NCBI RefSeq assembly: GCF_030814955.1
Contig: NZ_JAUSWB010000009.1
Span: 62,001-126,000 of the forward strand
DNA length: 64,000 bases
Source of the DNA: Planomicrobium stackebrandtii
GTDB taxonomy: Bacteria > Bacillota > Bacilli > Bacillales_A > Planococcaceae
Direction: 5' to 3'
Part shown: positions 18,250-27,892 of the stretch, piece after piece
Layout: every line of letters begins with the position of its first letter
How positions within the stretch are numbered: position 1 is the stretch's first letter
Made by a program: the position numbers and the translations under genes
The notes under the pieces: model-generated
Databases searched by the model: none
The model's input: the letters and a program-made list of their open reading frames with translations, nothing else
Told to the model about the DNA's origin: nothing

Positions 18250-18482
18250 CTAGTATATTTCATATTCAAAACGTTGAAGGGTCCGAAGTAGGTCGTGCGA
18301 TTTTGTTTCAGAGAGCCGGTGGGTGGTGCAAACCGGTCAAAATACACAAACCGAATTACAGGTCTGGAGTTTACGGAAGTGCCCCGTTTGGCACATGATG
18401 AGAGGGAGAACTATTCTCCAAGCTGGGTGGTACCGCGCAATTGCGTCCCTGCATGATATTTCATGCAGGGGCTTTTTTATGT
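18250..18482 (+). promoter_or_regulatory. Tyrosine T-box riboswitch in the tyrS leader
   Basis: The conserved T-box sequence GGGTGGTACCGCG is at 18425-18437. The 3' side of stem I has GAAT-TAC-A, placing specifier codon TAC (Tyr) at 18357-18359. A terminator follows: CCCTGCATGA pairs with TCATGCAGGG (18447-18470) and then a T run. Uncharged tRNA-Tyr should bind and prevent termination, raising tyrS expression. The spacer of about 370 bases between the penicillin-binding protein gene and tyrS is filled by this element and its promoter. Confidence 0.93.
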
Positions 18483-18517
18483 GGTTTTTGCCGGCTCTCA
18501 AGGCGTTATAATTTTAA

Positions 18518-19795
<1,278 letters not shown>

Positions 19796-19860
19796 GCTGC
19801 TTTTAATGTAGAAAGTATGGAGCAGCGACCAAGCTCGCGTGCAGTTTGGAATAGTGGAAC

Positions 19861-19893
19861 AAAAAAGCCGTCCTGGATTGGACGGCTTTTTGG
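19861..19893 (+). terminator. Terminator between tyrS and the BtuF-like gene
   Basis: AAAAAGCCGTCC pairs with GGACGGCTTTTT. The A and T tracts on both sides suit termination in both directions. Confidence 0.9.
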
Positions 19894-19942
19894 GTTATCA
19901 GAATGGAGAATAGTTGATGTTGCTGTCATTCTTTTTGCTTAA

Positions 19943-20749
19943 TCAAACTTGCTTCTCTTTAATGAAACGCGGCAACTGCATGTCCTCGAATTGTGAGGGA
20001 TGAATCAGTTTGCCTAGCCGGATAGCTCCTTCAATCAGACGGGGAGAAGGACGGCAATACAATTCTTCTTCCATAACATGTACATGGTCGATGGCTTTCA
20101 TATCAGTCCACCCGGGACGTTTTTTGACAAGTTCCGGCTTGACTTTGGCGGTTAAAACGCCAACCCAGGCGAGGAGAATATAATCAGGCTGCCGTTTCAG
20201 TACATCGGCCCAATCAGTTTGGATATTGGCGGAATCCGTATCATCAAAAGAGTTGCGGGCGCCAATCATGCGGCTGATTTCTGACAGCCAATTGATGTTT
20301 CCTGGAGTGAAGACCGGCTTTGGCCACCATTCCCAGTAGAGGGAAGGGCGCGTTGCCGCTTGCTGTCCTCTTGTTTTGATTTCTTCAATCACATCCATGT
20401 ACTCGGCGTGGATAGCTGCAGCATTTATTCCGCAGGCACCGGCTACTTTCAAGAGGTCCTCCCCAATGTCGTCCAGAGTTTGGGGATTTAAAACAAGATG
20501 AGGAATTTTTCTTCGAATCAGTTCATCCACGTTTTTTTCCATTCCCGGCACACTCAGTGATGCCAGAACCAAATCAGGTTTTAAAGCTTCCAGTTCGTCC
20601 ATGCGGATCGATAAATCAGGCCCCAACTTTGGCAATGCCGTGATTTCTTTCGGCCAATCAGAATAATCATCTATGCCGACCAGTAAATGTTCGGCATCCA
20701 AAAATGCCAGTAATTCCGTATTGCTTGGGCAAATTGAAACTATTCGCAT
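19943..20749 (-). CDS. BtuF/HutX-type substrate-binding-like protein without signal peptide
   Basis: 268 residues with the TroA/BtuF periplasmic-binding fold: 'IVSICPSNTELLAFL', 'LKPDLVLASLSVPGMEKNV', 'YWEWWPKPVFTPGNINWLSEI'. Homologues are annotated as cobalamin-binding proteins. No signal peptide or lipobox is seen at the chosen start, so it may be cytoplasmic, and no ABC permease lies nearby. The start is set at ATG 20749 because GGAGGTGG lies seven bases upstream; the frame is open for 52 more codons without a ribosome site. Ligand unknown. Confidence 0.8.
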   Translation of the reverse strand: MRIVSICPSNTELLAFLDAEHLLVGIDDYSDWPKEITALPKLGPDLSIRMDELEALKPDLVLASLSVPGMEKNVDELIRRKIPHLVLNPQTLDDIGEDLLKVAGACGINAAAIHAEYMDVIEEIKTRGQQAATRPSLYWEWWPKPVFTPGNINWLSEISRMIGARNSFDDTDSANIQTDWADVLKRQPDYILLAWVGVLTAKVKPELVKKRPGWTDMKAIDHVHVMEEELYCRPSPRLIEGAIRLGKLIHPSQFEDMQLPRFIKEKQV

Positions 20750-20910
20750 CCAGTTCCACCTCCGTTTATTCCAGTTTACCATGTATGCAGAAAACATTAA
20801 TGTCGATTGATGAAATAGTTTAAACCAAGTATGATAAAGACAGCACACTTTAAAATGTCCGCTTCCTGTCCGATTCCTATGAAAAGAGGGACGGCAAAGC
20901 AACAACTAGA

Positions 20911-20935
20911 GTTTAATCTGTATAAAATTGGGTAA
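20911..20935 (+). promoter_or_regulatory. Sigma-B-type promoter upstream of the RsbR paralogue
   Basis: GTTTAA (20911-20916), 13-base spacer, GGGTAA (20930-20935), an almost perfect sigma-B promoter. It lies 160 bases before the next gene. The rest of the 348-base spacer (20750-21097) shows no credible gene. Confidence 0.68.
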
Positions 20936-21097
20936 GCATAGTGAGAAGAGTAAATGGAAATTAATGCACTCCAGTGAATAACGAGAGTGAAATTACTAAG
21001 CGAGAGCGGGGTGGAAGCTATTGCGAAATAGGCGGCAAAATCTTGCAATGTTAAATGATGCAAAGATTATTTGCCGATTGGATGCAATGGCTGTTAA

Positions 21098-21940
21098 ATG
21101 TTGAAAGACCAAGATTTGTTTGAACACTTAAGCACACGGACCTGGAAAATGACTGAGGATTGGTATCGTTCATTAGATAAAAGTAAAGCTGGCGTTTACG
21201 GTTTGACCGATCCGGAAAAAGTGGATTTGTTAAAAAAACAAAATCACGAATTCCATCTTCGCTTTTGCGCCATGTTCGAAAAAGACAGCAATGAGTTTAA
21301 AACGGGCTTTCAAGATTGGATTGAAACAATTGCAAAAGATGATGCCCATCTTGATACACCGATTGTGGAAGTCATAGAAGAGTTTTTTCGGACACAGCAG
21401 CAATATTTGGATGAAATCGGAGAGTATGTTTTAACTAATAAAGAACAAATTAGCCAAGAAAAGCTGATTCAATGGACAAAAGCAGTTGTTGAGACCATCA
21501 GCAAAGTCATTGTTGAGTTTACGGACAAAAATTCGAAAGCTGCCGAGGAGCGTATGAATTCGCAGCAGCAAATGATTATCGAAATGAGTGCTCCGGTTAT
21601 TTTGCTGGCTGAAAAAACCGGCATGCTGCCATTGATCGGCGAAATTACGCCGCACCGGGCAGAAATTATGTTTGAAAAAGCATTGGCACAAAGCTCTAAG
21701 CACAATCTGGAAAAACTGTTTATCGATTTGTCGGGTGTTCCGTTGATCGACACAATGGTTGCCCAGCAGGTTTTTCAATTGATTAAAGGATTGGAAATTA
21801 TCGGGGTGCGAGTGGCGCTATCCGGAATCAGCCCTGTCATTGCGCAAACAGCCGTGCAGCTTGGCATCAAATTTGTCGACATTGAAGTCTACAACACAAT
21901 CGCCCAAGCGCTGAAGCACCACAGAGTCCACTTGGTCTGA
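21098..21940 (+). CDS. RsbR-type stressosome protein (STAS domain)
   Basis: 280 residues. The N-terminal ~150 form a helical, globin-like sensor domain, and residues about 163-278 a STAS domain. RsbR paralogues build the cytoplasmic stressosome with RsbS and control RsbT release and so sigma-B. Thr184 ('GEIT') and Thr219 ('LIDTMVA') fall where RsbR proteins carry the RsbT-phosphorylated threonines. It most resembles the YqhA/RsbRD group by length. It stands alone with its own sigma-B-like promoter and terminator. The start ATG 21098 has a poor Shine-Dalgarno. Confidence 0.87.
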   Translation: MLKDQDLFEHLSTRTWKMTEDWYRSLDKSKAGVYGLTDPEKVDLLKKQNHEFHLRFCAMFEKDSNEFKTGFQDWIETIAKDDAHLDTPIVEVIEEFFRTQQQYLDEIGEYVLTNKEQISQEKLIQWTKAVVETISKVIVEFTDKNSKAAEERMNSQQQMIIEMSAPVILLAEKTGMLPLIGEITPHRAEIMFEKALAQSSKHNLEKLFIDLSGVPLIDTMVAQQVFQLIKGLEIIGVRVALSGISPVIAQTAVQLGIKFVDIEVYNTIAQALKHHRVHLV

Positions 21941-21958
21941 GTAATTGAATACAGTGAG

Positions 21959-21992
21959 AATCCCGGGAGCTGCGTGGCTCCCGGGATTTTTT
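21959..21992 (+). terminator. Intrinsic terminator of the RsbR-type gene
   Basis: AATCCCGGGAGC pairs with GCTCCCGGGATT, then a T run. Confidence 0.93.
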
Positions 21993-22098
21993 GTTGGAAC
22001 TTAGGCTGAACCGATTTGCCACACGCTTTGTGCGAATAACGGCTTTTATTGAAGTGCAATTTAAGAAGAATCGTGTGTTTTTATCATTTCACTCGTTT

Positions 22099-22245
22099 GT
22101 TTGCGGAAAAGCTCTACTTGTTTGCAGAATCTGCATTTTATTTGCAGAATAATGCAGTTTGTTTGCGCTATGAAGAAAGTTGTTTGCGCAATCCGGTAGT
22201 TTGTTTGCAGAACTAGAAATAAGCCTCCTGAAAAAGCGCAAACAA
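22099..22245. repeat. Six short repeats with core GTTTGC every 21 bp, plus one inverted copy
   Basis: Cores GTTTGC (third copy ATTTGC) begin at 22099, 22120, 22140, 22161, 22182 and 22203, so steps are 21, 20, 21, 21 and 21. Each is usually followed by RSAA and preceded by TT or TTT. The remaining ~11 bases of each unit differ. An inverted GCGCAAACAA lies at 22236-22245. The array sits between the terminators of two convergent genes, the RsbR-type gene and rpsD, so it is not in a promoter region for either. Confidence 0.85.
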
Positions 22246-22288
22246 AAAACCCTCAAAACCATTGAATGAACAAGGTTTTGAGGGTTTT
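22241..22288 (-). terminator. Terminator of rpsD
   Basis: AAAACCCTCAAAACC pairs with GGTTTTGAGGGTTTT. Read on the minus strand it is followed by a T-rich tail. Confidence 0.9.
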
Positions 22289-22316
22289 CGAAACTACCAT
22301 TCACGAAAATTTTAAA

Positions 22317-22919
22317 TTAACGTGAGTAGTACTCAACGATCAATTGTTCGTTGATTTCAGCAGACAATTCGCTGCGCTCTGGAAGGCGTACGAATGTTCC
22401 TGTTTTGCTATCAGTATCGATAGTTACGTATTCAGGAACGAAGTTGCTTACTTCGATTGCTTCGTTTACTACATCAAGGTTGTTTGATTTTTCACGGAAA
22501 GCAATTGTTTGTCCTGGTTTCACGCTGAATGACGGAATGTCAACGCGTTTGCCATCAACAAGGATGTGGCCGTGGTTTACGATTTGGCGAGCTTGGCGAC
22601 GAGTGCGCGCAAGGCCTAAACGATAAACAACGTTATCAAGGCGAGCTTCAAGAAGGATCATGAAGTTTTCACCGTGCTTACCAGGCATTTTACCGGCTTT
22701 GTTGAACAAAGTTTTGAACTGGCGTTCGTTAACTCCGTACATGAACCGTAGTTTTTGTTTTTCTTGTAGTTGCAAACCATATTCAGAAACTTTTCTGCGT
22801 TGGTTAGCACCGTGTTGACCTGGTGCGTAAGGGCGTTTTTCTAATTCTTTACCTGTGCCTGTAAGAGAAATTCCCAAACGGCGTGACAGTTTCCATGATG
22901 GACCTGTATAACGAGACAT
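22317..22919 (-). CDS. rpsD: Ribosomal protein S4
   Basis: Primary 16S rRNA-binding protein of the small subunit, 200 residues. The N-terminal S4 segment '[14 protein letters not shown]' is followed by the S4 RNA-binding domain (about 90-155, '[10 protein letters not shown]' and '[13 protein letters not shown]'). No zinc-binding cysteine set is present, so it is the C-minus type. Shine-Dalgarno GAGGAGG precedes ATG 22919. It is a single-gene unit with a long structured leader, as in B. subtilis, where S4 represses its own synthesis. Confidence 0.97.
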   Translation of the reverse strand: MSRYTGPSWKLSRRLGISLTGTGKELEKRPYAPGQHGANQRRKVSEYGLQLQEKQKLRFMYGVNERQFKTLFNKAGKMPGKHGENFMILLEARLDNVVYRLGLARTRRQARQIVNHGHILVDGKRVDIPSFSVKPGQTIAFREKSNNLDVVNEAIEVSNFVPEYVTIDTDSKTGTFVRLPERSELSAEINEQLIVEYYSR

Positions 22920-23227
22920 ATAAGTCTCCTCCTCTGTTTTTGGTTTTTAGAGTAAAATAAAAACCAGATGCATTCATGCTGCAAGCCATTTTATATTCTT
23001 GTACCTTCGCTCAGCAGCCAAAGAGTTACACGATACACCTGCTTGTCTAGCCTTCAGCACCCAGATTCTCGGGTCGTAAGCCACTACGGCTATGCGGTTG
23101 AAAACAAGCCGCTTCACCGGACCGTCTTACGCCTCTCGAATCTGAATGGGCGCTTACGCTTTCCTTATGAGGAATAAAATGGACGAACACGCACATACAA
23201 CTGCTGCGATTATTTTACACAAAGCAT
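22920..23227 (-). ncRNA. Structured rpsD leader (candidate S4 autoregulatory leader)
   Basis: A transcribed leader of nearly 300 bases separates the rpsD promoter from the gene. It contains paired elements such as GCGTAAG/CTTACG and GATTCGAG/CCGAGAATC in the 23041-23165 stretch. This is what the Firmicute S4 leader looks like, where the protein binds its own mRNA. Structure was judged by eye only. Confidence 0.7.
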
Positions 23228-23257
23228 AGTATAACCGATTTCGAACACTCAAGTCAA
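23228..23257 (-). promoter_or_regulatory. Sigma-A promoter of rpsD
   Basis: On the minus strand, -35 TTGACT (23257-23252), 18-base spacer, -10 TATACT (23233-23228). Confidence 0.72.
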
Positions 23258-23335
23258 CAAAGATCCGCAGATACGTTTAGAAAGTGGCGGCTTCCTTTTT
23301 TATATCGTTCAAGGTAGAATGAAATTAGGTAATAA

Positions 23336-23349
23336 TGTAAGCGCTTTCT
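23336..23349 (+). promoter_or_regulatory. cre-like CcpA site at the methionine gamma-lyase gene
   Basis: TGTAAGCGCTTTCT matches the cre consensus TGWNANCGNTNWCA at all but the last defined base. It lies directly downstream of a possible -35 TTCAAG / -10 TAATAA pair (23308-23335), a position that would repress. Confidence 0.6.
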
Positions 23350-23372
23350 ATTTTGGTTAAGGGGTGAATTTT

Positions 23373-24581
23373 ATGACAGGGAAACGCATGCATCTTGAAA
23401 CAGCGGTGATCCACAAAGGCTATGACAGTGCTGGCCATCAAGACAGCCTGGTCACACCGTTGTATCAAACTTCAACGTATTCTTTTGCCAATGCAGAACA
23501 AGGGGAAGATCGGTTTGCAGGAAGGTGTGAAGGCAATATTTATTCACGGCTTGGCAATCCGACAGTTCGCGTGCTGGAGGAACGGATGACAGAGATTGAA
23601 GGGGGCGAAGGTGCACTGGCTTTCGGATCGGGCATGGCTGCGGTCAGCGCCATTTTGATTTATTTGACCAAAGCTGGTGATCACGTTCTCTGCTCGAGAG
23701 GAATTTACGGCTGTACGTATGGCTTGCTTGGAATTATGGAAGAAAAGTACGGGATCACACATGATCTTGTTTCCATGACAACCGAACAGGAAGTCGAGCG
23801 GGCGATCAGGCCGGAAACGGTTTGCATCTATGTGGAAACGCCGATCAACCCGACGATGGAACTGGTTGATTTAGAGGCAGTGATGGCGGTAGCGAGAAGA
23901 CGCAATCTTCGAGTGGTGGTAGATAACACTTTCTGTTCGCCATATCTGCAAAATCCGTTGCGGATGGGCGCGGATTTTGTATTGCACAGTGCAACCAAAT
24001 ACTTGAATGGCCATGGGGATGTGGTTGGAGGAATTTTGGTAGGACGTGACTCGGAAGAAATGCAGCATATCCGGATGACGGTGCAAAAAGACGTGGGCGG
24101 CATCATGTCGCCTTTTGACGCGTGGCTATTGCTGAGAGGGCTGAAAACCTTGCATGTGCGGATGGACCGGCATGTTGCCAATGCTAAAACCGTGCTTAGC
24201 TTTTTGGAACAACAAGCAATGGTAGAGAAGATTTATTATCCATACGATGATGGGCATCCGCAAGTTAGAATTGCCAAGCAGCAAATGCGGCAAGGAGGCG
24301 GGTTGATCTCTTTTGAAATCAGTGGGGGAAAAAAAGAAGCACAAGCATTCCTAAATGCTTTATCGCTCATCAAGATTGCGGTGAGTTTAGGGGATGCAGA
24401 AACATTGATTCAGCATCCGGCGACGATGACCCACGCGGTTGTGCCCGAGGAAAAACGGAAGGCCATGGGCATCAGCGACTCTTTAGTGCGGCTGTCAGTC
24501 GGATTAGAGCATCCGGACGACTTGATTGAGGATTTAACCAAAGCGTTTGAACAAGTAAAACCGAAACTGCAGGAAATATAA
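23373..24581 (+). CDS. Methionine gamma-lyase-like PLP enzyme
   Basis: 402-residue Cys/Met-metabolism PLP enzyme of fold type I. The PLP lysine lies in 'LHSATKYLNGHGDVVGG'. The segment 'IYGCTYGLLG' has the cysteine characteristic of methionine gamma-lyases, which split methionine to methanethiol, ammonia and 2-oxobutyrate. Cystathionine gamma-lyase or homocysteine lyase activity is the main alternative. The start is ATG 23373 with AAGGGG upstream; a GTG nine bases earlier is less likely. A cre-like site upstream suggests catabolite repression. No S-box riboswitch was seen. Confidence 0.85.
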   Translation: MTGKRMHLETAVIHKGYDSAGHQDSLVTPLYQTSTYSFANAEQGEDRFAGRCEGNIYSRLGNPTVRVLEERMTEIEGGEGALAFGSGMAAVSAILIYLTKAGDHVLCSRGIYGCTYGLLGIMEEKYGITHDLVSMTTEQEVERAIRPETVCIYVETPINPTMELVDLEAVMAVARRRNLRVVVDNTFCSPYLQNPLRMGADFVLHSATKYLNGHGDVVGGILVGRDSEEMQHIRMTVQKDVGGIMSPFDAWLLLRGLKTLHVRMDRHVANAKTVLSFLEQQAMVEKIYYPYDDGHPQVRIAKQQMRQGGGLISFEISGGKKEAQAFLNALSLIKIAVSLGDAETLIQHPATMTHAVVPEEKRKAMGISDSLVRLSVGLEHPDDLIEDLTKAFEQVKPKLQEI

Positions 24582-24599
24582 TAGGCAATGGTTTGAAAA

Positions 24600-24635
24600 A
24601 AAGACCCGGAACTCGAATTTCGAGTTCCGGGTCTT
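24600..24635. terminator. Bidirectional terminator between the lyase gene and ytsP
   Basis: AAGACCCGGAACTCG pairs with CGAGTTCCGGGTCTT, lying between two convergent stop codons. Confidence 0.9.
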
Positions 24636-24641
24636 GCTGTT

Positions 24642-25121
24642 TTAAAGATGCTTCATTAAAACTTCAGTAAAAAGTTCAAGACCTTGTTGGTCTTCTTCTG
24701 TAAAACGGCTCAGCTCTGGGCTGTCGATATCCAGGACACCGATCACCTGATCTTCTTTCATAAGCGGAATGACGATTTCAGAACGGGAAGCCGCATCGCA
24801 GGCAATGTGGCCAGGAAATGCTTGAACGTCTTCTACCAGCATAGTCTTCTTATCTGCAACAGCTGTGCCGCAAACCCCTTTGCCGACGGGAATCCGTACA
24901 CATGCCGGAAGACCTTGGAAAGGACCGAGCACAAGTTCTCCGTCTTCCATCAAGTAAAAGCCGACCCAGTTTGTGCGTTCAAGAAATTGATTGAGCAAAG
25001 AAGAGGCGTTGCTCAAGTTGGCAATGCTATTTTTTTCGCCTTCCAGCAATGCATCCAATTGCTTCGATAGCATCTTGTATTGATCTAAGCGGCTGCCGCT
25101 GTAATCTGTTTGTGTAAACAA
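24642..25121 (-). CDS. msrC: Free methionine-R-sulfoxide reductase (GAF type, YtsP)
   Basis: 159-residue GAF-domain enzyme that reduces free methionine-R-sulfoxide. The three cysteines typical of the family are present in 'GLPACVRIPVG', 'KGVCGTAV' and 'GHIACDAAS', followed by 'GVLDIDSP'. The start codon is TTG 25121, supported by GAGGT eight bases upstream and by alignment to B. subtilis YtsP from memory. It lies convergent to the methionine gamma-lyase-like gene, which is also methionine-related. Confidence 0.9.
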   Translation of the reverse strand: MFTQTDYSGSRLDQYKMLSKQLDALLEGEKNSIANLSNASSLLNQFLERTNWVGFYLMEDGELVLGPFQGLPACVRIPVGKGVCGTAVADKKTMLVEDVQAFPGHIACDAASRSEIVIPLMKEDQVIGVLDIDSPELSRFTEEDQQGLELFTEVLMKHL

Positions 25122-25176
25122 TTGTATAACCTCATTTCATTTTTTGTTTTGGATAAACTTGATCTGCAGAAACCAT

Positions 25177-25977
25177 TCAACTTAGATAAGTATAAAATTT
25201 CTCGTAATGCTTATGCAAGCCATTGACATTATGAGCGTCGGAGCCGAAGACCAGCGGGATGCCCAGAGATTTAGCATATTCGATGAAAGAGAGCGGCGGA
25301 TATGCTTCCAGGCAATCGGGTTTTGAAAAGCCGGCTCCGTTAACATCCAGCTCGCAGCCGGCTTTCTTCATGGACTGCAGAACGTGCTGAACCTGCGGAC
25401 TGTCATCTATTGTCTCGCCATGCGCCAATTGAAATTTATGGATCAAAGTCGGATGGCCGATCCGCTTAGGTTTGAATTGTCCCAAGTCTGCCTGTATGGA
25501 AGCTTTCACGGTATCATAATAAAGCTTATAGGCGGCCTCGACAGAACCACTGGCATCAGCCAGTTCGGCAAAAACTTCTTTGCTGTAATCGGCACAGTAA
25601 TACTGATTGCCGACTTTGAGGAAATGAACGGACAAAATGGCGTCGTCGAGAGAGGGGCCAATTTCATCTAAAAAAAACTTTATTTCTTTTTCATATCCAG
25701 CAATAAAGTCGATTTCCAAGCCAACCCGGATACGGATATCCTGCTGGTAAGCAGCCTTTAGGCGATTAATTTCACGCATATAAGGTGAAAGCTGTTCTAA
25801 ACGCATGCTGCTGTCCTTCATTGGAGTAGGGTCTGTAAAATTAGAGGGGAGCGGCGCGTGTTCCGTAAAAGAAATATCCGTAAAGCCGGACTTTATTGCT
25901 TTTTCAATATAAAGTTCCGTTGAGTCTTTTGTCCCGTGAGGACAAAAATGTGTATGAATATGACCATCTCGTTTCAT
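25177..25977 (-). CDS. hisJ: Histidinol-phosphatase HisJ (PHP family)
   Basis: Hydrolyses histidinol phosphate in histidine biosynthesis. 266 residues. The PHP metal-binding motif 'DGHIHTHFCPHG' is at the N-terminus, followed by 'FTEHAPLP' and 'VFGSDAHNV' near the C-terminus. The start is set at ATG 25977 behind GAGGGT, matching the B. subtilis HisJ N-terminus. In-frame ATG codons upstream would add a stretch without similarity. It stands outside any his operon, as in B. subtilis, and is divergent from ezrA. Confidence 0.9.
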   Translation of the reverse strand: MKRDGHIHTHFCPHGTKDSTELYIEKAIKSGFTDISFTEHAPLPSNFTDPTPMKDSSMRLEQLSPYMREINRLKAAYQQDIRIRVGLEIDFIAGYEKEIKFFLDEIGPSLDDAILSVHFLKVGNQYYCADYSKEVFAELADASGSVEAAYKLYYDTVKASIQADLGQFKPKRIGHPTLIHKFQLAHGETIDDSPQVQHVLQSMKKAGCELDVNGAGFSKPDCLEAYPPLSFIEYAKSLGIPLVFGSDAHNVNGLHKHYEKFYTYLS

Positions 25978-26130
25978 AAAGTTACCCTCATTTCTGTTTA
26001 TTAAAAAATATAATCGCTTTTCTTCTAATTTCGCAAACATAAGAGTAGAATACATGTTAAAATAAAAGAATCATGAATACATTTACGTATAACTGGTAAT
26101 GTGATTTTGGAACAGGGGGCTATGTGACTT

Positions 26131-27834
26131 ATGATGGAGTATATCATCATTGCGGTCATCATTCTATTAGCGATAATGATCATCGGCTTTATGTTTCGCA
26201 AAAAACATCTGGCTGAAATTGAGCGCTTGGAACAGTTAAAACTGCAAATACAAAATAAACCGATACTTGAAGAACTGACAAAAGTAAAACAATTGAACAT
26301 GAACGGCCAGACGGAAGAAATGTTTGAACGCTGGCGCAACGTATGGACAGAAATCATGGATGTGCATATTCCAAAAATAGATGCTTCCTTATATGACGCT
26401 GAAGAAGCGATCAACCGTTTCCGATTCAGCAAAGCGACAAAGCTTGAACAGGATACGGAAGTGAAAATCGACAATGTCGATCAACAGATGAACACGATTC
26501 TGGTGGAACTGGAAGAATTGATCGGCAGCGAAGAAAAAAATCGCAGCGAAATTGATTTGATTCAGGAAAAGTACCGCCGTGCCCGCAAAAATCTGCTGGC
26601 TCATCAGCATTCTTATGGTGCTGCTGCAGGACCGCTGGAAAAAAGACTTGAATCTTTCATTCCAATGTTTGATGAATATGAGAAATTGACCAATGAAGGC
26701 AATTACTTAAAAGCCCGCGAAATAGTGATCAGTTTGTCAACTGAAGGCGAACAAGCATTTTTGCTGGTTGATGATATTCCACCTTTATTGGCGGACGTTC
26801 AGACGAAAATCCCTTCCTATATTGCTGAATTGCGCCAAGGCAAGAACGAAATGGAAGAGCAGTCTTACTACCTTGGTCATTTGGAGTTGACGCTTCAATT
26901 GGATGAGATAGAAGAGGAGCTGGAAGTGCTGAAAGTGAACATAGCACAGCTCGAGATTGAACAAACGAAAATTGCCGTTGAAAAAATGAAAGACCGGATT
27001 GACTCGTTTTATGAGCTTCTGGAAAAAGAAGTGGAAGCCAAGCATTATGTTGATGATTTCCGTGTGGATACAGAACGCCACTTGGAAGTTGTGGCACGCG
27101 ACACGAAGGAAATGGAAGAAGAATGCAGGTATGTTCAGCATAGCTACAAGATCAGCGAAAGCGAAGCTGCCATTCCAAAATCCTGTATGGAAAAAATGGA
27201 GCAATTGGCCAAACGCTACGATTTGCTGCGTTCACGCCTGGAAGAAGACCAATCAGCGTATTCAAGCCTTCAGGAAGAATTGCTTCATATTCGGGAAGAC
27301 CTGTCGATTGTGGACTCAACGCAAATTGATTTCATGACGGCATTGAAGAGCCTGCGCATTGAAGAAAATAATGCACGTGCGAAAGTCGAACAATTAAAAC
27401 GCAAATTGCAGGAAACAGATCGCGTTCTGCATAAAGCCAACATTCCTGGAATTCCGGAAGATATGGATGTCCGGCTCGAAGAAGCAGAAGAACATCTTTT
27501 CGTTACGATGCAGACTTTGCGTGAAGTGCCACTGAATATTAAATTGGTGCATAACTACTTAGAGCAAGCTGAGAAAAGCATAGATGAAGTCCATGCAAAA
27601 GCTGTTGAAATGGTTGAAAACGTGCTGTTGATTGAACGAATCATCCAATACGGCAACCGTTACCGCAAATCCAACCTGGAGTTGGATGCCAAGCTTGAAG
27701 GAGCGGAAGAATCGTTCCGCCAGCTTCGCTATACTAAAGCACTGGAAGAAGCTGCGACTGCAGTTGAAAACTTTGAGCCTGGTTCGATGAAGCGCATTGA
27801 AGTACTGGTCAAAGAAGACGCATGGCGCATTTAA
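26131..27834 (+). CDS. ezrA: Septation ring formation regulator EzrA
   Basis: 567-residue negative regulator of FtsZ ring assembly. One N-terminal membrane helix (about 3-22) anchors it with the N-terminus outside. The rest is a chain of spectrin-like coiled coils. 'EMFERWRNVWTEI' and the C-terminal 'GNRYRKSNLELDAKL' are typical family segments. Family length is about 560-570. Start ATG 26131; the second codon is also ATG, and the Shine-Dalgarno (GGGGG) is rather far upstream. Followed by a terminator and then nifZ. Confidence 0.95.
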   Translation: MMEYIIIAVIILLAIMIIGFMFRKKHLAEIERLEQLKLQIQNKPILEELTKVKQLNMNGQTEEMFERWRNVWTEIMDVHIPKIDASLYDAEEAINRFRFSKATKLEQDTEVKIDNVDQQMNTILVELEELIGSEEKNRSEIDLIQEKYRRARKNLLAHQHSYGAAAGPLEKRLESFIPMFDEYEKLTNEGNYLKAREIVISLSTEGEQAFLLVDDIPPLLADVQTKIPSYIAELRQGKNEMEEQSYYLGHLELTLQLDEIEEELEVLKVNIAQLEIEQTKIAVEKMKDRIDSFYELLEKEVEAKHYVDDFRVDTERHLEVVARDTKEMEEECRYVQHSYKISESEAAIPKSCMEKMEQLAKRYDLLRSRLEEDQSAYSSLQEELLHIREDLSIVDSTQIDFMTALKSLRIEENNARAKVEQLKRKLQETDRVLHKANIPGIPEDMDVRLEEAEEHLFVTMQTLREVPLNIKLVHNYLEQAEKSIDEVHAKAVEMVENVLLIERIIQYGNRYRKSNLELDAKLEGAEESFRQLRYTKALEEAATAVENFEPGSMKRIEVLVKEDAWRI

Positions 27835-27845
27835 AAAACAAAATG

Positions 27846-27880
27846 TAAACCACCAGCGAATGAGCTGGTGGTTTTCTTTT
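27846..27880 (+). terminator. Intrinsic terminator of ezrA
   Basis: AAACCACCAGC pairs with GCTGGTGGTTT, then a T-rich tail that ends just before the nifZ ribosome site. Confidence 0.85.
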
Positions 27881-27892
27881 CGGAGGTGGAAC

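Noticed and set aside
20797-21063. Minus-strand 88-codon frame in the gap before the RsbR-type gene
   Set aside because: No ribosome site or family similarity, and it covers the sigma-B-like promoter on the other strand.
22089-22304. Minus-strand open frame of 71 codons with 'SANK' heptad repeats
   Set aside because: No ribosome site, it crosses the rpsD terminator, and its repeats are the direct consequence of the 21-bp spacing of the GTTTGC array.
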